Shown here: positions 1 to 11,362 of the stretch, piece by piece
How the letters are laid out: the number at the start of each line of letters is the position of its first letter
Position numbering within the stretch: position 1 is the first letter of the stretch
Assembly (NCBI GenBank): GCA_018105865.1
Contig: CM030832.1
Location: forward strand, 27,420,586-27,484,585
DNA: 64,000 nucleotides
Direction: 5' to 3'
DNA from: Metaphire vulgaris
Lineage: Eukaryota > Annelida > Clitellata > Crassiclitellata > Megascolecidae
Position numbers and translations under genes: made by a program
The notes under the pieces: generated by a model
The model's input: only the letters and a program-made list of their open reading frames with translations
What the model was told of the DNA's origin: nothing
The model's database searches: none

Positions 1-1160
1 GCCCGTCGTAGGCTAGCCAGCCCATAATTCTGCCCTAATAGTAATCTGAACCCACTAATAGAACGAAGCCTAGTCTAGCAAAGACCCTAAGTTCTGTGGG
101 ACTTAGCCTGCTAAATTGCTAATACGACGGTCGAAATACCCTAACAAAGGGCGGAGATAAGCTGCCTGAGTCAGACTAAAATTTCCACACTTTGGGCGAG
201 CGACCATAGACAAAAGACAATTACCCGGTCTATATTAATATTGCCTCGAGCGCGTAGAATAGACGAAAACAGCTTTCTCTTATTGAATTCCTTAAATAGA
301 CTTAGCTCTTCATAGAAGTAATTGATGGGTGTATTAATAATCCTACGTCCTTCCTTCAAACAGAAGAATTCCAAACATGTGGTTTACGCAGATGCAGCAG
401 CTGATACTGATAGCCTAAAGCCCTAAACTATGAACGCCGTATTAATGACTGCGCATAGAACGTAGGAGATGATATTATAGGGAAATAAAACACCGACTTA
501 ATATGCCGTTGACTTATAGCTAAATAATTTCGCCTCTTTGGAAATTCTGTAGTAGCCTATAACCGCAACTTAGAAATGGCTCAGACACGTCCGCTGCTTA
601 GTTGTCAATAGAATACACCAACCACTAGAAGACGGCGATCGAAGCGTTAGGGTGTTAGATTGATGTCGATAGATTATCGCTCACACTTCACTATAGAACC
701 CTCAAGCCCATGGCACTGATGTCAGTGGACTAGAAATTCGGCCATTTGCCCTCTGAAAGCGCCTATTTTGGCTGAACATTGCAACGCACAGATCAATAAA
801 ACTTAAATAAAATTAAGCGCACGATAGCTATCCAAAAAGCGAACGCAGATTCGTCGAAGGCATCGACTGGGCTTCAGTCGGTGCAAATACCAAGGCCCTG
901 CGACGACACAAATTTTCGCCCAAATTTCGTTAAAAAACACATAGATGAAATTTTATAGCGACCTGAAAATTCATGTTGATGTATCGCTTAAATTTCACTT
1001 TAGAACCCTCAAGCGCCTCGCACGGTGAAAGGGAGGGACGGGTGACGGGTGTTTTGCTCCGGTCGGCATTTTCCCCGAGCTAAGCGAATGGAATCAACAG
1101 TCGCTAAATTAGGCCTACGTATGCTGGGATCGAGAGCATTCCAGAGATTAAGGACTAATA
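1..1160. other. No gene seen (left flank)
   Basis: No open frame here looks like a conserved protein and no RNA gene was recognised. Composition is mixed. A short self-similar stretch around 840-1030 (GC-rich patches followed by a phrase about a CCCTCAAG(C/G)C motif that also occurs near 700) is weakly repetitive. It may be degenerate transposon sequence. Confidence 0.5.

Positions 1161-1163
<3 letters not shown>

Positions 1164-1207
<44 letters not shown>
1164..1207. repeat. (AT)n microsatellite
   Basis: An uninterrupted AT dinucleotide run of about 44 bp. It directly abuts the left target duplication of the hAT MITE at 1211, whose duplicated 8-mer (ATATAGAC) starts with the end of this run. 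Confidence 0.9.
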
Positions 1208-1210
<3 letters not shown>

Positions 1211-1947
1211 CAGTGTCTCGAAAACTTTTACCTCGCGGCACACTAAAACAGAACAAATTTTTTCACGGCACATTCTTCATAAAATTACAAAACCAACCAA
1301 CAATTTATTAAATTGAAATTGAGTGTTCTTTATTAAGGAACTGCCGGGTCTGCAGTCACATATAATGATATGTAGATGTAACAAACGCGAAAGTAACGTT
1401 CATAGACTGTAGATTCTCGCCGTTGTTTTCCTTAGTGTCGTTTTCACCTTGCATTTTCTCAGATCTTGCCAAAAATTTATCCATTTCAAATTTCATAGGC
1501 TAAATCTCGGTAAAAGCATCAAATTCAACTGTTACTATACTTATAGTTACCCTACTATTGCAACATCTCAACACATGCAATGTAATAATTTCAAAACGGT
1601 AATTGGGTCAAATGTATCCTTGCGCGCTCAGACGCTGTTGTTTTTACATTGTAAAGGTCGCAAGGACGGTGACGTCAACGAAAGACGTTAATTTCTGGCA
1701 GTTGTATCGTTGCGCGCGCAACGTTATATAAAAAAATGGATGTCCGATATATTGTATTGTGTCGCGTGCCGCAGGCTGGTGTGAGTTCTATATATGACGC
1801 CATTTTTACACTTGCTCATCCGGCAAAATTTTTAGGAAGGGAACAAAAAAATTAAAATAATAGTAAAATTCTGAAATTCTTTCACGGCACAGCTGGAATC
1901 TCTAGCGGCACACTAGTGTGCCGCGGCACACAGTTTGCGAGACACTG
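1211..1947. mobile_element. Non-autonomous hAT element (737 bp)
   Basis: Both ends carry inverted termini that begin CAGTGTCTCG(A/C)AAACT and continue into a GCGGCACACT motif. The copy is flanked by a perfect 8-bp direct repeat, ATATAGAC, at 1203-1210 and 1948-1955. Eight-base duplications and CAGTG-type ends are diagnostic of the hAT superfamily. No transposase fragment is visible inside, so it is a MITE or internally deleted derivative. Confidence 0.85.
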
Positions 1948-2265
1948 ATATAGACATTAGTCATCGTTCGAAATACACTGTAATAATTCCGATCATATCA
2001 CTGTCCATTCATCGCCAGTGAGTGGACTCATGGATGCCGCTGGAGCGTCGAATCCGACGACTCACTCATTGGACCAGTGGCGTATTTAGGGGTATGCTCC
2101 TGATCCATAGCGTACCCCTTTGGTCTTTGGCCTTTGGTCATTCCCTTCGGTTGCACAGCAATATATTTTAAAATTTGTTTTAGGGGCTATTTGCTTCCTA
2201 ACTTAATTTGTACAATTAGTAAAAAATGTAGTTAAGTGAAGGAAATTTTAAGAAAGTATGCGCTC

Positions 2266-2522
2266 CATAGGCGGATTTTATTAAAGGCTAGGGTAGGCTT
2301 AAGCCTACCCAACTAATCCCACCAAAACAAAAAAATGTTTTTTCCATCAACACCAGGTCTGTCGCGTGCCGGATGGCACGCGTGCTGCATGGACGGCACC
2401 CGTGCTGGACGGCACCCGTGCTGGATGGCACGTGTGCTGGATGGCACGCGTGCTGGATGGCACCCCCAGACCTCCATGCTAGCCTACCCAAAGTCTGTAT
2501 TAAAAGTCTAAATCCGCCTATG
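2266..2522. mobile_element. hAT-like MITE with internal minisatellite
   Basis: The termini are CATAGGCGGATTTTA and its near-perfect complement TAAATCCGCCTATG. A perfect 8-bp duplication ATGCGCTC flanks them at 2258-2265 and 2523-2530. Subterminal sequences also pair (GGCTAGGGTAGGCT with AGCCTACCC). The centre (about 2373-2466) is a tandem array of an 18-bp unit resembling GGCACGCGTGCTGGATGG, about five copies. Confidence 0.85.
2373..2466. repeat. 18-bp minisatellite inside a MITE
   Basis: About five copies of a unit close to GGCAC(G/C)CGTGCTGGA(T/C). The unit itself contains a small palindrome (GCACGCGTGC). Copies differ at one or two positions. Confidence 0.8.
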
Positions 2523-3132
2523 ATGCGCTCCATAATTAATGAATGTTTCGTTACTGCGTCGTTACAAATTGCAATCAGCTTTCGTCGGTTAAACAATTAT
2601 GGAGCAAAAAAATTGAGGTAATTAAGCGAAACTGCAGCGTTTAAATAAACTTAACTGAATGTTACTGCAGAACATAGAATAAAAGTTATTTTTCGAACAT
2701 CTTAAATTTCGGCTTACCCCTTTAAGCCTTTCTAAATACGCCCGTGAACTGGACCCACTTCTTGACTGACTCTCATGCACCGAATGAGCCACGGACGGAA
2801 GCCATAAATTGCGAGACTACTTAGGGAATATAAAGCAAGAACAGAAAGACAAAATGAAGCGCCAACAACATTCATCTATTGGCTATTTTTCAATATTCGT
2901 ACGAAACTAACTACATGCCTATATGCCTAGCATTGCCTACTCTAACCGATGGCCGTAACCCCTCCTCCGCTCCCCGAGTATCGCAAACATCTTCAGTTAA
3001 GCGGCTACTATGTTTTACTTCATCGTCAAATTCTATCTGAGTGTTATTTTCACGTGAAATGAGTTTATACGGACAGGACTAACTGCCTCAAAGACTAAAA
3101 CAAGCAAAGCATCTAAGCCCTAACGGCCTCAA

Positions 3133-4979
3133 CTATAGCATATCCAGATAGAAGTAGCGCTCTTTCTCAAGACGCTCGGCGCTGTCGCCATCTAGCGAAT
3201 CGGTGGGAACTACTTCGAGTTCCTGCTTCACTTTTACAAACCACTCGACGAACTGCCTCCCGAGAGCGTCGACCATCACTCCGTCCTCCGTCAACGCCTT
3301 CAGCGCCTCCGACAGACTCCTCGGCAGGTCGGTCGCCGAGGGGTCGTTAGGGCGCACCGGGGGCACTCCAGTCCGTTCACCACCCCGTCGAGCCCGGCAG
3401 CCACCGTCGCTGCCAGCACCAGGTAGGGATTGGCCGGACCCGACGGAAGCCGGCTCTCAACGTACGTCGCTCGGGAATTCTCCGCCTTCACTCGAACGGT
3501 GGCGAATCGATCGTCGATGCCCCAGCTGGTCTTGTCCGGGGCCCAAGGGGTGAACAGGCGCCGGTAGCAGTTGACGGTGGGGCAGCAGAGGGCGGTGATG
3601 GCCCTCAGGTGCTTCACGATGCCCGCCACCCAGTGTCTGGCGACGGCAGACAGACCGTCGGGATCGGCCTGGTCTGAGAAGAGATTCCGCTTGGAATCGA
3701 CCGACCAGAGGGAGTGGTTGTAGTGAAGACCGTTGTTCGAAGCCTCTGGGAACGGCTGAGTCATGAACGTCGCCTGGTATCCCTGCTTCAGAGACAGTTC
3801 CTTGACGGTGTTCCTGAAGGTGAACATCCTGTCGACCGCTTCGACGCCGAAGGAGGGTTCGAGGGCGAACTCGAACTGCCCTGCTCCGTGCTCCGTCTGG
3901 AAGGTGACCGTGTGGACGCCCACCTTCGCTAACATCTCGTCCAGACCGTAGACAAACTCTTCCAGCTCGGACATCCTTATGTTCGAATTGACGTCCATTC
4001 CTTCGAATATCGGAATCAGAGTTCCCCTCTTGAAGACCATGAACTCCGCCTCGAAGGTCGAGTACAGCTGGAAGCCGGCCCCGCGCAGTCGCTCCAGTTG
4101 TCTCCTGGCCATGTACCTGGGACATGGCTCCTGTGGTATTCCGTCGCCGTAGGGTTTCATCCAGAAGGTCTCGCAGAGGACCTCTCCCACGCGGTGCTTT
4201 CCATTGGCCGCCCACGGAAGGGGTCGGAGGGTCCCTGGCATAGGACGGACGGCACAGTTGCCGAAGTTCATGCTGCAGACCTCGTCAAGTGGAGCGATGT
4301 CACAGCGAGTGCCAGCAGCAAGAAACCCTTTCAAACGCACGACAATCACTCTGAATGACTGAATAATATCAACAGATAATAATTATGAACAGTTTAATTG
4401 AAATGACGGTCACGTAAGACAAAACACATCAACTGATCATTTTACTTCTCAGCTCGCCGTTGCTTTTACTTACTTACTTACTTACTTACTTAATCTTACC
4501 GCCTCATCTAATAGTAAAGGTAGGTCCCGTACTCGAGTCCAAGCGTTGGGTTCCGGCGCTTATATCCGGTCTTAGTCAATCAGCGACTTAGGTGGTATAA
4601 TCCATTAATCTGGGTTAGGTTGCCATTATTTCCCCAGACCCACGTTTTACCTCGACTACCACAGATAGACAAGGCCTGTGTCCAGTGAGGATCAATTTCT
4701 ATTGCCCTATAGTAACGCCCATTCGTCCTTCTTTCAGTCGCTGCATGTCTCACCTGCGAACATTGTTATTCCGTCCTTCAGTTGAGAACGAAAATGGCGT
4801 CGAGAGACCGACTTCGACCTGGCGATGCCGTGAAAATCGGCGACGGTAAACCTCAGGTAATCGAACTTCTCATATGCCGATATATCCTCCTCAGCTTCTT
4901 CATGCTCCTCCTTATTCTTCTTTTCCTCCTCCTTGACCTTTGCATCGATTTCATCGTTGTCTTTATTCGCCTCCGCCAT
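3133..4979 (-). CDS. LGSN: Lengsin-type class I glutamine synthetase homologue, with a frameshift
   Basis: Two coding exons are seen: 4979-4754 and 4327-3133, joined by a GT-AG intron (donor AG|GTGAGA; acceptor AAAG|GG, chosen because it restores the phase and gives GITMFAGFLAAGTRCD). The N-terminal 40 residues are charged and Glu/Lys-rich. The beta-grasp part starts at YLRFTVADFHG. The catalytic half shows the GS landmarks: FEAEF, EHGAGQFEFAL, NGLHYNHSL, WGIDDRFATVRV and ESRLPSGPANPYL. Length is about 473 codons, near vertebrate lengsin. I chose the start at 4979 for its context (ACAAAATGGCG); an upstream in-frame ATG at 5051 would add 24 residues, but that stretch looks like a splice-acceptor context. 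The frame breaks at about 3358-3368 within a run of five C: the last 77 codons (to the TAG at 3133) are in another frame, and one extra base would rejoin them. In vertebrates lengsin is a GS relative without known synthetase activity; activity here cannot be judged. It could be a real gene with a sequence error or a recent pseudogene. GC content and GC3 are much higher than in the other genes here. Confidence 0.85.
4328..4753 (-). other. LGSN intron with (ACTT)n repeat
   Basis: This is the single intron placed within the lengsin-like coding region. Near its 3' side lies a short tetranucleotide run, (CTTA)n, at about 4466-4492. The rest shows no recognisable element. Confidence 0.7.
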
Positions 4980-5240
4980 TTTGTTTCCCTCTCCCCCTCC
5001 TCCGACCCTTCGCTTCAGTAGATCGATGAGATTGTTCAGCTGAAGAGACATCGGCCATCAACGAAAGGATCACGACTGAAACAGACAGATAGACAGACAG
5101 ACATCTATAGAAACACACAGACTGCGGAGCACACACACAGGCACGCACACATACGACCGCACAGGTCTGCCTCGATTTCCCTGGAAGTTCATTTTTAAAA
5201 CCTCTTGAAAATTTGGCCTCTGACCTTTAACTCTCGTAAG

Positions 5241-5423
5241 CAGGGTGCGATTTGTGAGCTGGAGCAGTGGGGGAGGGGGATATGTCGAGCTTGGGGGATG
5301 TAGTTGTTGGGAAATGTAGCAGTGGGGGGATGTAGTGGTGGAGGATGTAGCAGTATGGGGGGTGCAGTTTGGCAGTGGGGGGGGGGGAAGATTCCCCTTT
5401 CCCCTCTCACAAATCGCGCCCTG
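5241..5423. mobile_element. hAT MITE (183 bp)
   Basis: The ends are CAGGGTGCGATTTGTGAG and its near-complement CTCACAAATCGCGCCCTG. Flanking 8-mers CTCGTAAG (5233-5240) and CTTGTAAG (5424-5431) agree at 7 of 8 positions. The interior is G-rich with an imperfect repeat of a GGGGGATGTAG(C/T) unit. It lies just upstream of the lengsin-like gene. Confidence 0.8.
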
Positions 5424-5431
5424 CTTGTAAG

Positions 5432-6283
5432 TGAAGATTCCGCGGATAGTTTTGAAGTCTTCTAATCTTCGACAGAATTGCGTTGAAAAGTAACTCTTCC
5501 TGTATTAAAGTCCACGAGTCAGGAACCGAGGCCAGAGGCCAGAGAGGGCCGAGGCCAAAAAGGCCAGAGGCCAACGAGTTAAAGCTATGCAAAACGCGCT
5601 TTCAGCCATATACTTACTGTTGTATAGAAGGTCCAATTCAATCGAATAATTCCATTTCACATTTCACATTAAACATTCTCAGGAAACGGAGAACTGTTTC
5701 CAGTGGAACAACGAAAAACACGCATTAAGCAGAGAGCGACGACGACGACGACAACAACAACTGACATCGTCTCAAGCACGGACCATCGATGGCTCAGAGC
5801 ACCAGACACAACAACGCAGCAACAGACAGACATACATACACAGAGACAGGCGGACGGACGGACAGACAGCGTGCACTTTGTCAGACTGCGATGACATGGG
5901 CATGAGCCCTGGCATCAAACCCAAAATGTTCGACCCCAGAGTGGGAAATATCGGGGATGAATCTCCCAGCCCCTGGCAAATCGAACCACAATTTAATCTA
6001 ATATTTTCACAGACGAAGTCTGCGGATTTAATTTTAAAAATGAATTCAGGTCATAGAAAGCGTGACAATGGCAGACTTTTCTCTGTCGCGGCGCACTTTG
6101 CGCTACATAAAGTGGACCTAAATGGCAAAAGCAGCAGAAGCTTTCAAACGCTTTCAGCAAATGACAACAAATTACAACAGAGAAAGTTTGCGAGCGATAA
6201 TAGAGCGATGTCTCATGTTCGCCTAATTCACTCATTCGACGATTCACTAATCCACAGACAAACATGACGTCGTCGTCGTCGTC
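5432..6283. other. Region upstream of LGSN, no gene seen
   Basis: It holds short simple-sequence patches: a GAGGCCAGAGGCC-like cluster near 5527-5575, GAC/ACA triplets near 5738-5762, and CAGA/GGAC-type repeats near 5820-5870. It may include the promoter and 5' leader of the lengsin-like gene, but no core promoter motif was convincing. Confidence 0.4.
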
Positions 6284-6284
6284 C

Positions 6285-6353
<69 letters not shown>
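6284..6353. repeat. (TCA)n microsatellite
   Basis: About 23 perfect trinucleotide repeats, preceded by a short GTC run. No LINE 3' end was recognised next to this copy, unlike those at 33905 and 54090. Confidence 0.9.
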
Positions 6354-6793
6354 ATGGCGATCAGATGAAACGAATGACTAAGAGCTGTCTCCCTCCCCTC
6401 TGCGCCCTCCCCATCGCTTTTTAACTCTATGGACAGTTTCGCCGACCATAGATAAAAGCAGCCTAGAGCTATCGTCGTCGTCGTGGTCGTCGTCGTTCCA
6501 TTTGCATGAAAATAAGTGCATGGCACGCGAATGCGTTTTATGGATTTTGCCAGAAGCGTTTCCAGGTCGGCGGTGGAAGAAAATGGAGAGACGGTGGAAA
6601 AATCGAATACTCGATTGATCAAAGGCCTCTAATATACACGACCATGTCTCTAGCTGACACTCTGCATCGCACTATCTGCCCGTCTGTCTGTCTGTCTGCA
6701 AAGAAAGATGAAACAGTCTCTGGCCCTTAGAACGCTGCGTTTTCTTTCATTCTGAACGCCATTAGGACATTATGACGCATAAAAATTGTCAGT

Positions 6794-6794
6794 C

Positions 6795-6866
<72 letters not shown>

Positions 6867-6879
6867 CAACAACAACAAT
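6794..6879. repeat. (AAT)n followed by (AAC)n microsatellite
   Basis: About 22 copies of AAT pass into five copies of AAC. Confidence 0.9.
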
Positions 6880-8715
6880 AACGGTCTGTCGGTTCTGATT
6901 ATCTTCTGGATGCCTTGCTTAGGCCCACATAACCGATAGCCTACAAAAGTTAGACATTGGGCTATGGAAGGACTTCTGTTACATACTGTAAGTGGTATAG
7001 ATGTGCAAAATTTCAGAGGAGCGATGAAACGAATTAAAACCACACTTTCTTGTGTCTCCATCTTCATTGCATCTAATCGTTGTAGAATGGTCAATATGTT
7101 AATCTGTTTCAACTTTATTCTAGAGCGCTCGAAATGCCACAAAAATAGTGAGCCATTTCAAACCACACGATACACAGTCTTAACAAAAATCTATTCTCTG
7201 TCAAAAGGCTATAAAGCCGATGAAGAGAAGAGCCGTGTCTTAAGATAACTGGTTCCTTGTATCAGATGTCTTATTTATTGACAATCTCGCAACTGGAAAG
7301 TGTTTGCATGGTCAATACTATTAGCGGGTTCAGAGACAGAGCCAGTGCCGCCCCCAATTTAGGATAATACCAATAATCTTGATCTTAGGAGTAAATTTTC
7401 GGACAGCTATTCTGCAATCATCCTGTCCTTCGTTTGATAAATTTTTAATGTTTCTGTAAGAATCTCGCCCAGACCGATGCCCCTATTGTGGCTGGGTCGA
7501 TTGATAGCAATGCTGACAATGAACATCCCCGAATAGTGGAGGGGAAGGGGGCCTAGCGAATGGTCATGAAACTATTGGAACGCACTTGCACTGGAGCGCT
7601 TCCCTAGCGACTGCTCATGAACTACAGCCGATTACCCCTAGCCAATGACAATGAAATTACAAAAGCATGCAGTTAGTTACGAAAAATTTCCAACGGTTTT
7701 CCGCACTTTCCACGACTGACCCTGGTGGTCCGAATAGGGGCCCGGTCCACCCCTTGGATACGCCACAGGTGTCCCACCTAGGCATCGTACAGCAAAACTT
7801 ACGAAACTTTTCGTAGATTCTGAAATTACAGCGGTTATGGGGGGGGGGGGTGTGGAGGGGTGTGCGTGTCCAGCAACCAGTGTTTATTCTGGCCACCTTG
7901 GCATTGGGGGGAGTTTGAAATGTTTGGGGACAAGATTTGTCTCTCCACGCTTTTGGGAGGAAATTTCCATCCCCAAGCCAACATAATTATACACATTTGG
8001 GGGATTTTAAAACTAGGGAGAGGTTATCCCCAAAAAAAAAAACTAGAATAAACACTGCCAGCAACTGTTGTATATTCCTTGGCTCAAGCAGGGGTCCTGA
8101 AACCCTCCCCTCCCCCTTCTTCCCCCACACACGATCGCCTGCACACCGCGTTTTTAAATGGCACGACCATCATCGTGACTAAACAAATGCTACGATGTCG
8201 TTTTTTGAAAACAACCACAAGCGCCGGGGGGCCACGAGACGGTGCTGCATACTAGTCTTAGGCTCTTAGCCGAAGAGAGAAAGAGAGAAAAAATCTCTAA
8301 AACTCACATTCATCGCTCGATTCGAGCGATCAGAGTCCTAAAGTCCTTCCAAATGCCAAAAACAATCGCCACGTTTAGATCCAAAGTCCGTCGTAGTTTA
8401 GGCCGATCGCTTATCTAAGGCCAGGACTAAATCACCGAACGAAAGCCAGTGTTTCGGCCATGTTAGGGCGGTGTTATCTGAGGGGCGGGGCTTATGCGCG
8501 AGGCTGTTGTGACCTACATCTGCAGTCCAATGACCATAGGCGGCCATCTGGCGAATGCCCATGCAGCTGAAAGCGGCCGAAAGCGTTACAGAACTTTCGT
8601 TATTTTTGCAGTTAGCGAACAGCGAAGACGAGGCTTTGAACGCTGACTGAAATCTTTTGCAATTTTTGCAACAAGGGTCCAAAGTCACCTCTCTTCTTTG
8701 TCGTCAAAACTTTCA
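6880..8715. other. No gene seen
   Basis: Open frames here are short and resemble no conserved family. Several phrases ending in GGATACGCCAC or starting CAGTGCCGCCCCC (near 7345 and 7760) look like lone hAT-type ends, but I could not pair them into an element. Confidence 0.4.
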
Positions 8716-8723
8716 CCGTTGGC

Positions 8724-9001
8724 CAGAGGCGTATAGCGAGGGTATCCGGCGCCCGGGGGCAAAGTGTACCGTTGGCGCCCCCAACACTGCTGACGAGCAA
8801 AAATAAATTTAAAAAGGTCGTCACATCGTTCTCTCGGCGCCCCTCCCCCTATACTCCTCGCAAGCAAAAAAGGGAAAAAGGTCGCCGCACTTGTTTCTTA
8901 TTTATTTTGTATTCAACTGACCCCAAAGTCCCGATTTTGGCGCCCCCTCACCTCGGTGCCTGGGGTCATATGCCCCCACCTGCCCCTTCGCTACGCCTCT
9001 G
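8724..9001. mobile_element. hAT MITE (278 bp)
   Basis: The ends are CAGAGGCGTATAGCGAGGG and the complementary CCCTTCGCTACGCCTCTG. Flanking 8-mers CCGTTGGC (8716-8723) and TCGTTGGC (9002-9009) agree at 7 of 8 positions. The interior carries two GCGCCC-rich blocks and a GACGAGCAAAAA motif shared with neighbouring elements. No coding capacity. Confidence 0.85.
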
Positions 9002-9009
9002 TCGTTGGC

Positions 9010-9579
9010 TGCGGATTTATAGGCGGTTCCCGATTCTTCGCCTCTTACTTTCAATCGCCTTCGTACAATTGTTTTAAGCGACATTTTCAGTGGCGCAGCC
9101 AAAGTTCCCGGTGAAGGAGACATATCACTTCCACTGCAGGTCCACTTCACCTGATTAGACTGGGAAGGGCCTTAATTACAAATAGGCATATGGTTATAGA
9201 AGTCAGTGACGCAATGTATAAGGCTGGGAAAGGGCTAGAGCAGATAAAATACAAGAAATCTGCGAGGATATGACTTTATTCAATGAGGGATACGACCCTG
9301 CATATTTTGCAAATGAGATAACGATTAGGCCTAACGCTGACCTAAGACAATCGCTAGTTTTCTTTTACGGTGAGTTCTTTATTCTTTCGATTTAATCGCA
9401 AAACCAAACTAAATAAACTGAACTTGACCTGAAAGTTGCAGCGCTACTCTACGACAGTCGATTCGCCTAATAATTAAAGTAGATTATGAACCCTATACTC
9501 TATTAGCATGCAGATGGTTTTATTTAAACCATACGACGCATCTAAAAATGTCACGAATCGCAGCAATGTCCTTCAAAGA
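9010..9579. other. No gene seen
   Basis: AT-rich sequence between two hAT MITEs. I see no conserved open frame, repeat or RNA gene. Confidence 0.4.
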
Positions 9580-9587
9580 GGCCGCTG

Positions 9588-9840
9588 CAGTGGCGTAGCG
9601 AAGGGGGACATAGGGGTAAAGCGCCCCAAGCGGCACTTTATCTAGGGGCGGCACTTTCGAGATTTCTTAGATTTTTTGCTTGTCAGAGACTTTTGGAGAG
9701 TTGATAAAGTGTTTTTGCTTGTCAGAGACTTTTTTGGAGGAGAGTTGATAACGTTTTTTTGCTTGTCAGACTTTTTTCGGAGAATTGAGGGCGGCACTTT
9801 TTTCTCGCCCCGGGCGGCACTTTGCCTCGCTACGCCACTG
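9588..9840. mobile_element. hAT MITE with three internal repeats
   Basis: The ends are CAGTGGCGTAGCGAAGG and CCTCGCTACGCCACTG. They are flanked by a perfect 8-bp duplication GGCCGCTG at 9580-9587 and 9841-9848. Just inside each end lies GGCGGCACTTT in inverted orientation. The core has three direct repeats of about 40 bp, each containing TTTTTGCTTGTCAGA, at about 9673, 9712 and 9754. Confidence 0.9.
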
Positions 9841-9848
9841 GGCCGCTG

Positions 9849-10300
9849 CAAACTGTCACAAATCTATTCACAGACAAAAATTATCAAAATATAAACCGAA
9901 AATAAACTAGACAATATTTAACAATAAACACCTCATTATTATGTCGCGTCTGTTTGAAACCACATACGCCACTCACTGGTTGATGACATCACCGTAGGAG
10001 GTACTGTAAATAAATTCGATATCACATAATGAACCTACAGATCAAGAGGAGTGCAGTCTATTTCCAGGAACTCTTAGGTTGTATAGGATCATGCACTAAG
10101 ACACGGACTATAGGCCTAATGTTCCGTTGTAGGTTCGCACAGAAGAGAGAGCTTCAATGCATCGTTGTGTTTTGCTGAACTTCTGGAAACTTTACTGCTT
10201 TTTCGAATGCTTCCTTATAATTCTAAAAAACAAAACTTATTATTAACCATAGACTTTAATATCACAAGACAGAGTCTATGCCCTATGGTATCAGAAAGTG
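9849..10300. other. No gene seen
   Basis: AT-rich and unique-looking by eye. No gene or recognisable mobile element. Confidence 0.4.
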
Positions 10301-10790
10301 AAGCCCATTGACATCTATTAATAGCCTAGACTGGTCATGGCCTATAGCCTGTAATTGCAGCAACTGAGGCTAAAGTTCCACCATTTTACTAGGCTCAGGA
10401 GTGTGTTAACCCCTTAACTGGGGATCACGGATATATCCTTCCAGTTTACATTGAGTTACAGTTAAATACACCGTTAAGGGGTTAACTTTAATGTGGTAAA
10501 TTCGTTGAAAATTCCGGCATGCACCGCGTACAACAGAACGGCCTCTAATTCCTAAACTAATCTACCTAAAATTAATTCCTACGGCAAAACAAATAGCTTA
10601 TATAATCAAGAATCTATATATACGAGTGAAAATCACCAAAAAGGAATTTAAATAGCAAAACGGGGAAGTTCAAGTCGGCAATAGTGAGGCTGCCGCGGTC
10701 GGCAGCCATCTTACGTTTCTCCGACCGTGGCCTCAGATTAACGAGCCTATGACCAGTCTAGGGCTATTAATAGATGTCAATGGTGAAGCC
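10301..10790. repeat. Long inverted repeat pair, possible degenerate MITE
   Basis: The block at 10301-10342 matches the reverse complement of 10743-10790 with only a few differences (shared core CATTGACATCTATTAATAG). The arms are about 45 bp and lie 400 bp apart. No target duplication was identified. The 72-bp TTAA element at 10410 lies between the arms. Confidence 0.65.
10410..10481. mobile_element. 72-bp TTAA-flanked miniature element
   Basis: TTAA occurs at 10406-10409 and 10482-10485. Just inside are CCCCTTAAC and its complement GTTAAGGGG. TTAA target sites and a run of C at the tip are the piggyBac signature. The inverted termini are only 9-10 bp, so chance or another palindrome-forming process is possible. 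Confidence 0.5.
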
Positions 10791-11362
10791 AGTTTGCATT
10801 GATTGTGTGTCAAGAAATGTTTACCCTTCAGAAATCTTGAAAATTTTGGTACACTGATGGCATGGATACCGTTTAACTTATTTAATGTGTACTAATAATT
10901 ATTGTTTAAATATTGTGTTTAGAATTGATTGTCTGATTTATGTGAACGGCTGCGACATTGCGCAGTCGCAAATGAACCTTCGAAAATTACATAGTTAACA
11001 GGCTTATAGTCGTATAAATCAGCACTGCACAAAACGGCTTCAAACTCAACTAATAATCGACCTAAAAATCTACTTTTACGATACGATTATAGTATTTATA
11101 TTCGGAAATCAATTGGTACGAATAAGAATTGTGGAAAATATGAGTAAAAGATCAAACGGAACACATTTAAAGCAACTTTGGTACACGATATTAAAGCGGT
11201 GACGTCGTCCATATCTAAGTAGGTGCTGCTCTCAAATAAATATGATAGCGCTAAAGAATTATGAGGTCTTCAAGATATCTGCGGGGTAAACATTTCTTGA
11301 CAGTTGACAGACTTGGCACAAGTTGACAGTTGACACCCACCCACTGCAGACTGGCTTCAACT
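10784..11362. repeat. Inverted repeat arms
   Basis: The left arm (10784-10824) contains GAAGCCAGTTTGCA and TGTCAAGAAATGTTTACCC. The same two pieces recur in reverse complement at about 11284-11362, separated there by a short TTGACAGTTGACA repeat. The arms may be the ends of a diverged element; I found no clear flanking duplication. Confidence 0.55.

Larger units (their letters stand above)
2075..2744. mobile_element. hAT-like MITE, host of a second MITE
   Basis: The left end reads CAGTGGCGTATTTAGG and the right end, reverse complemented, reads CACGGGCGTATTTAGA. The flanking 8-mers (CATTGGAC at 2067-2074 and AACTGGAC at 2745-2752) match at 5-6 of 8 positions, suggesting an old insertion. The element at 2266-2522 lies inside it. 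No transposase coding remains. Confidence 0.55.

Noticed and set aside
3457..4215. 252-codon minus-strand open frame
   Set aside because: It overlaps the lengsin-like exon in another frame. Its length comes from high GC content; the conserved GS motifs are in the other frame.
6284..6353. CRISPR-like or coding repeat
   Set aside because: Plain trinucleotide microsatellites; the window is eukaryotic and there is no spacer structure anywhere.
5993..6622. 209-codon minus-strand frame with a long poly-Asp run
   Set aside because: The poly-Asp is the (TCA)n microsatellite; the rest has no family features and no splice support.
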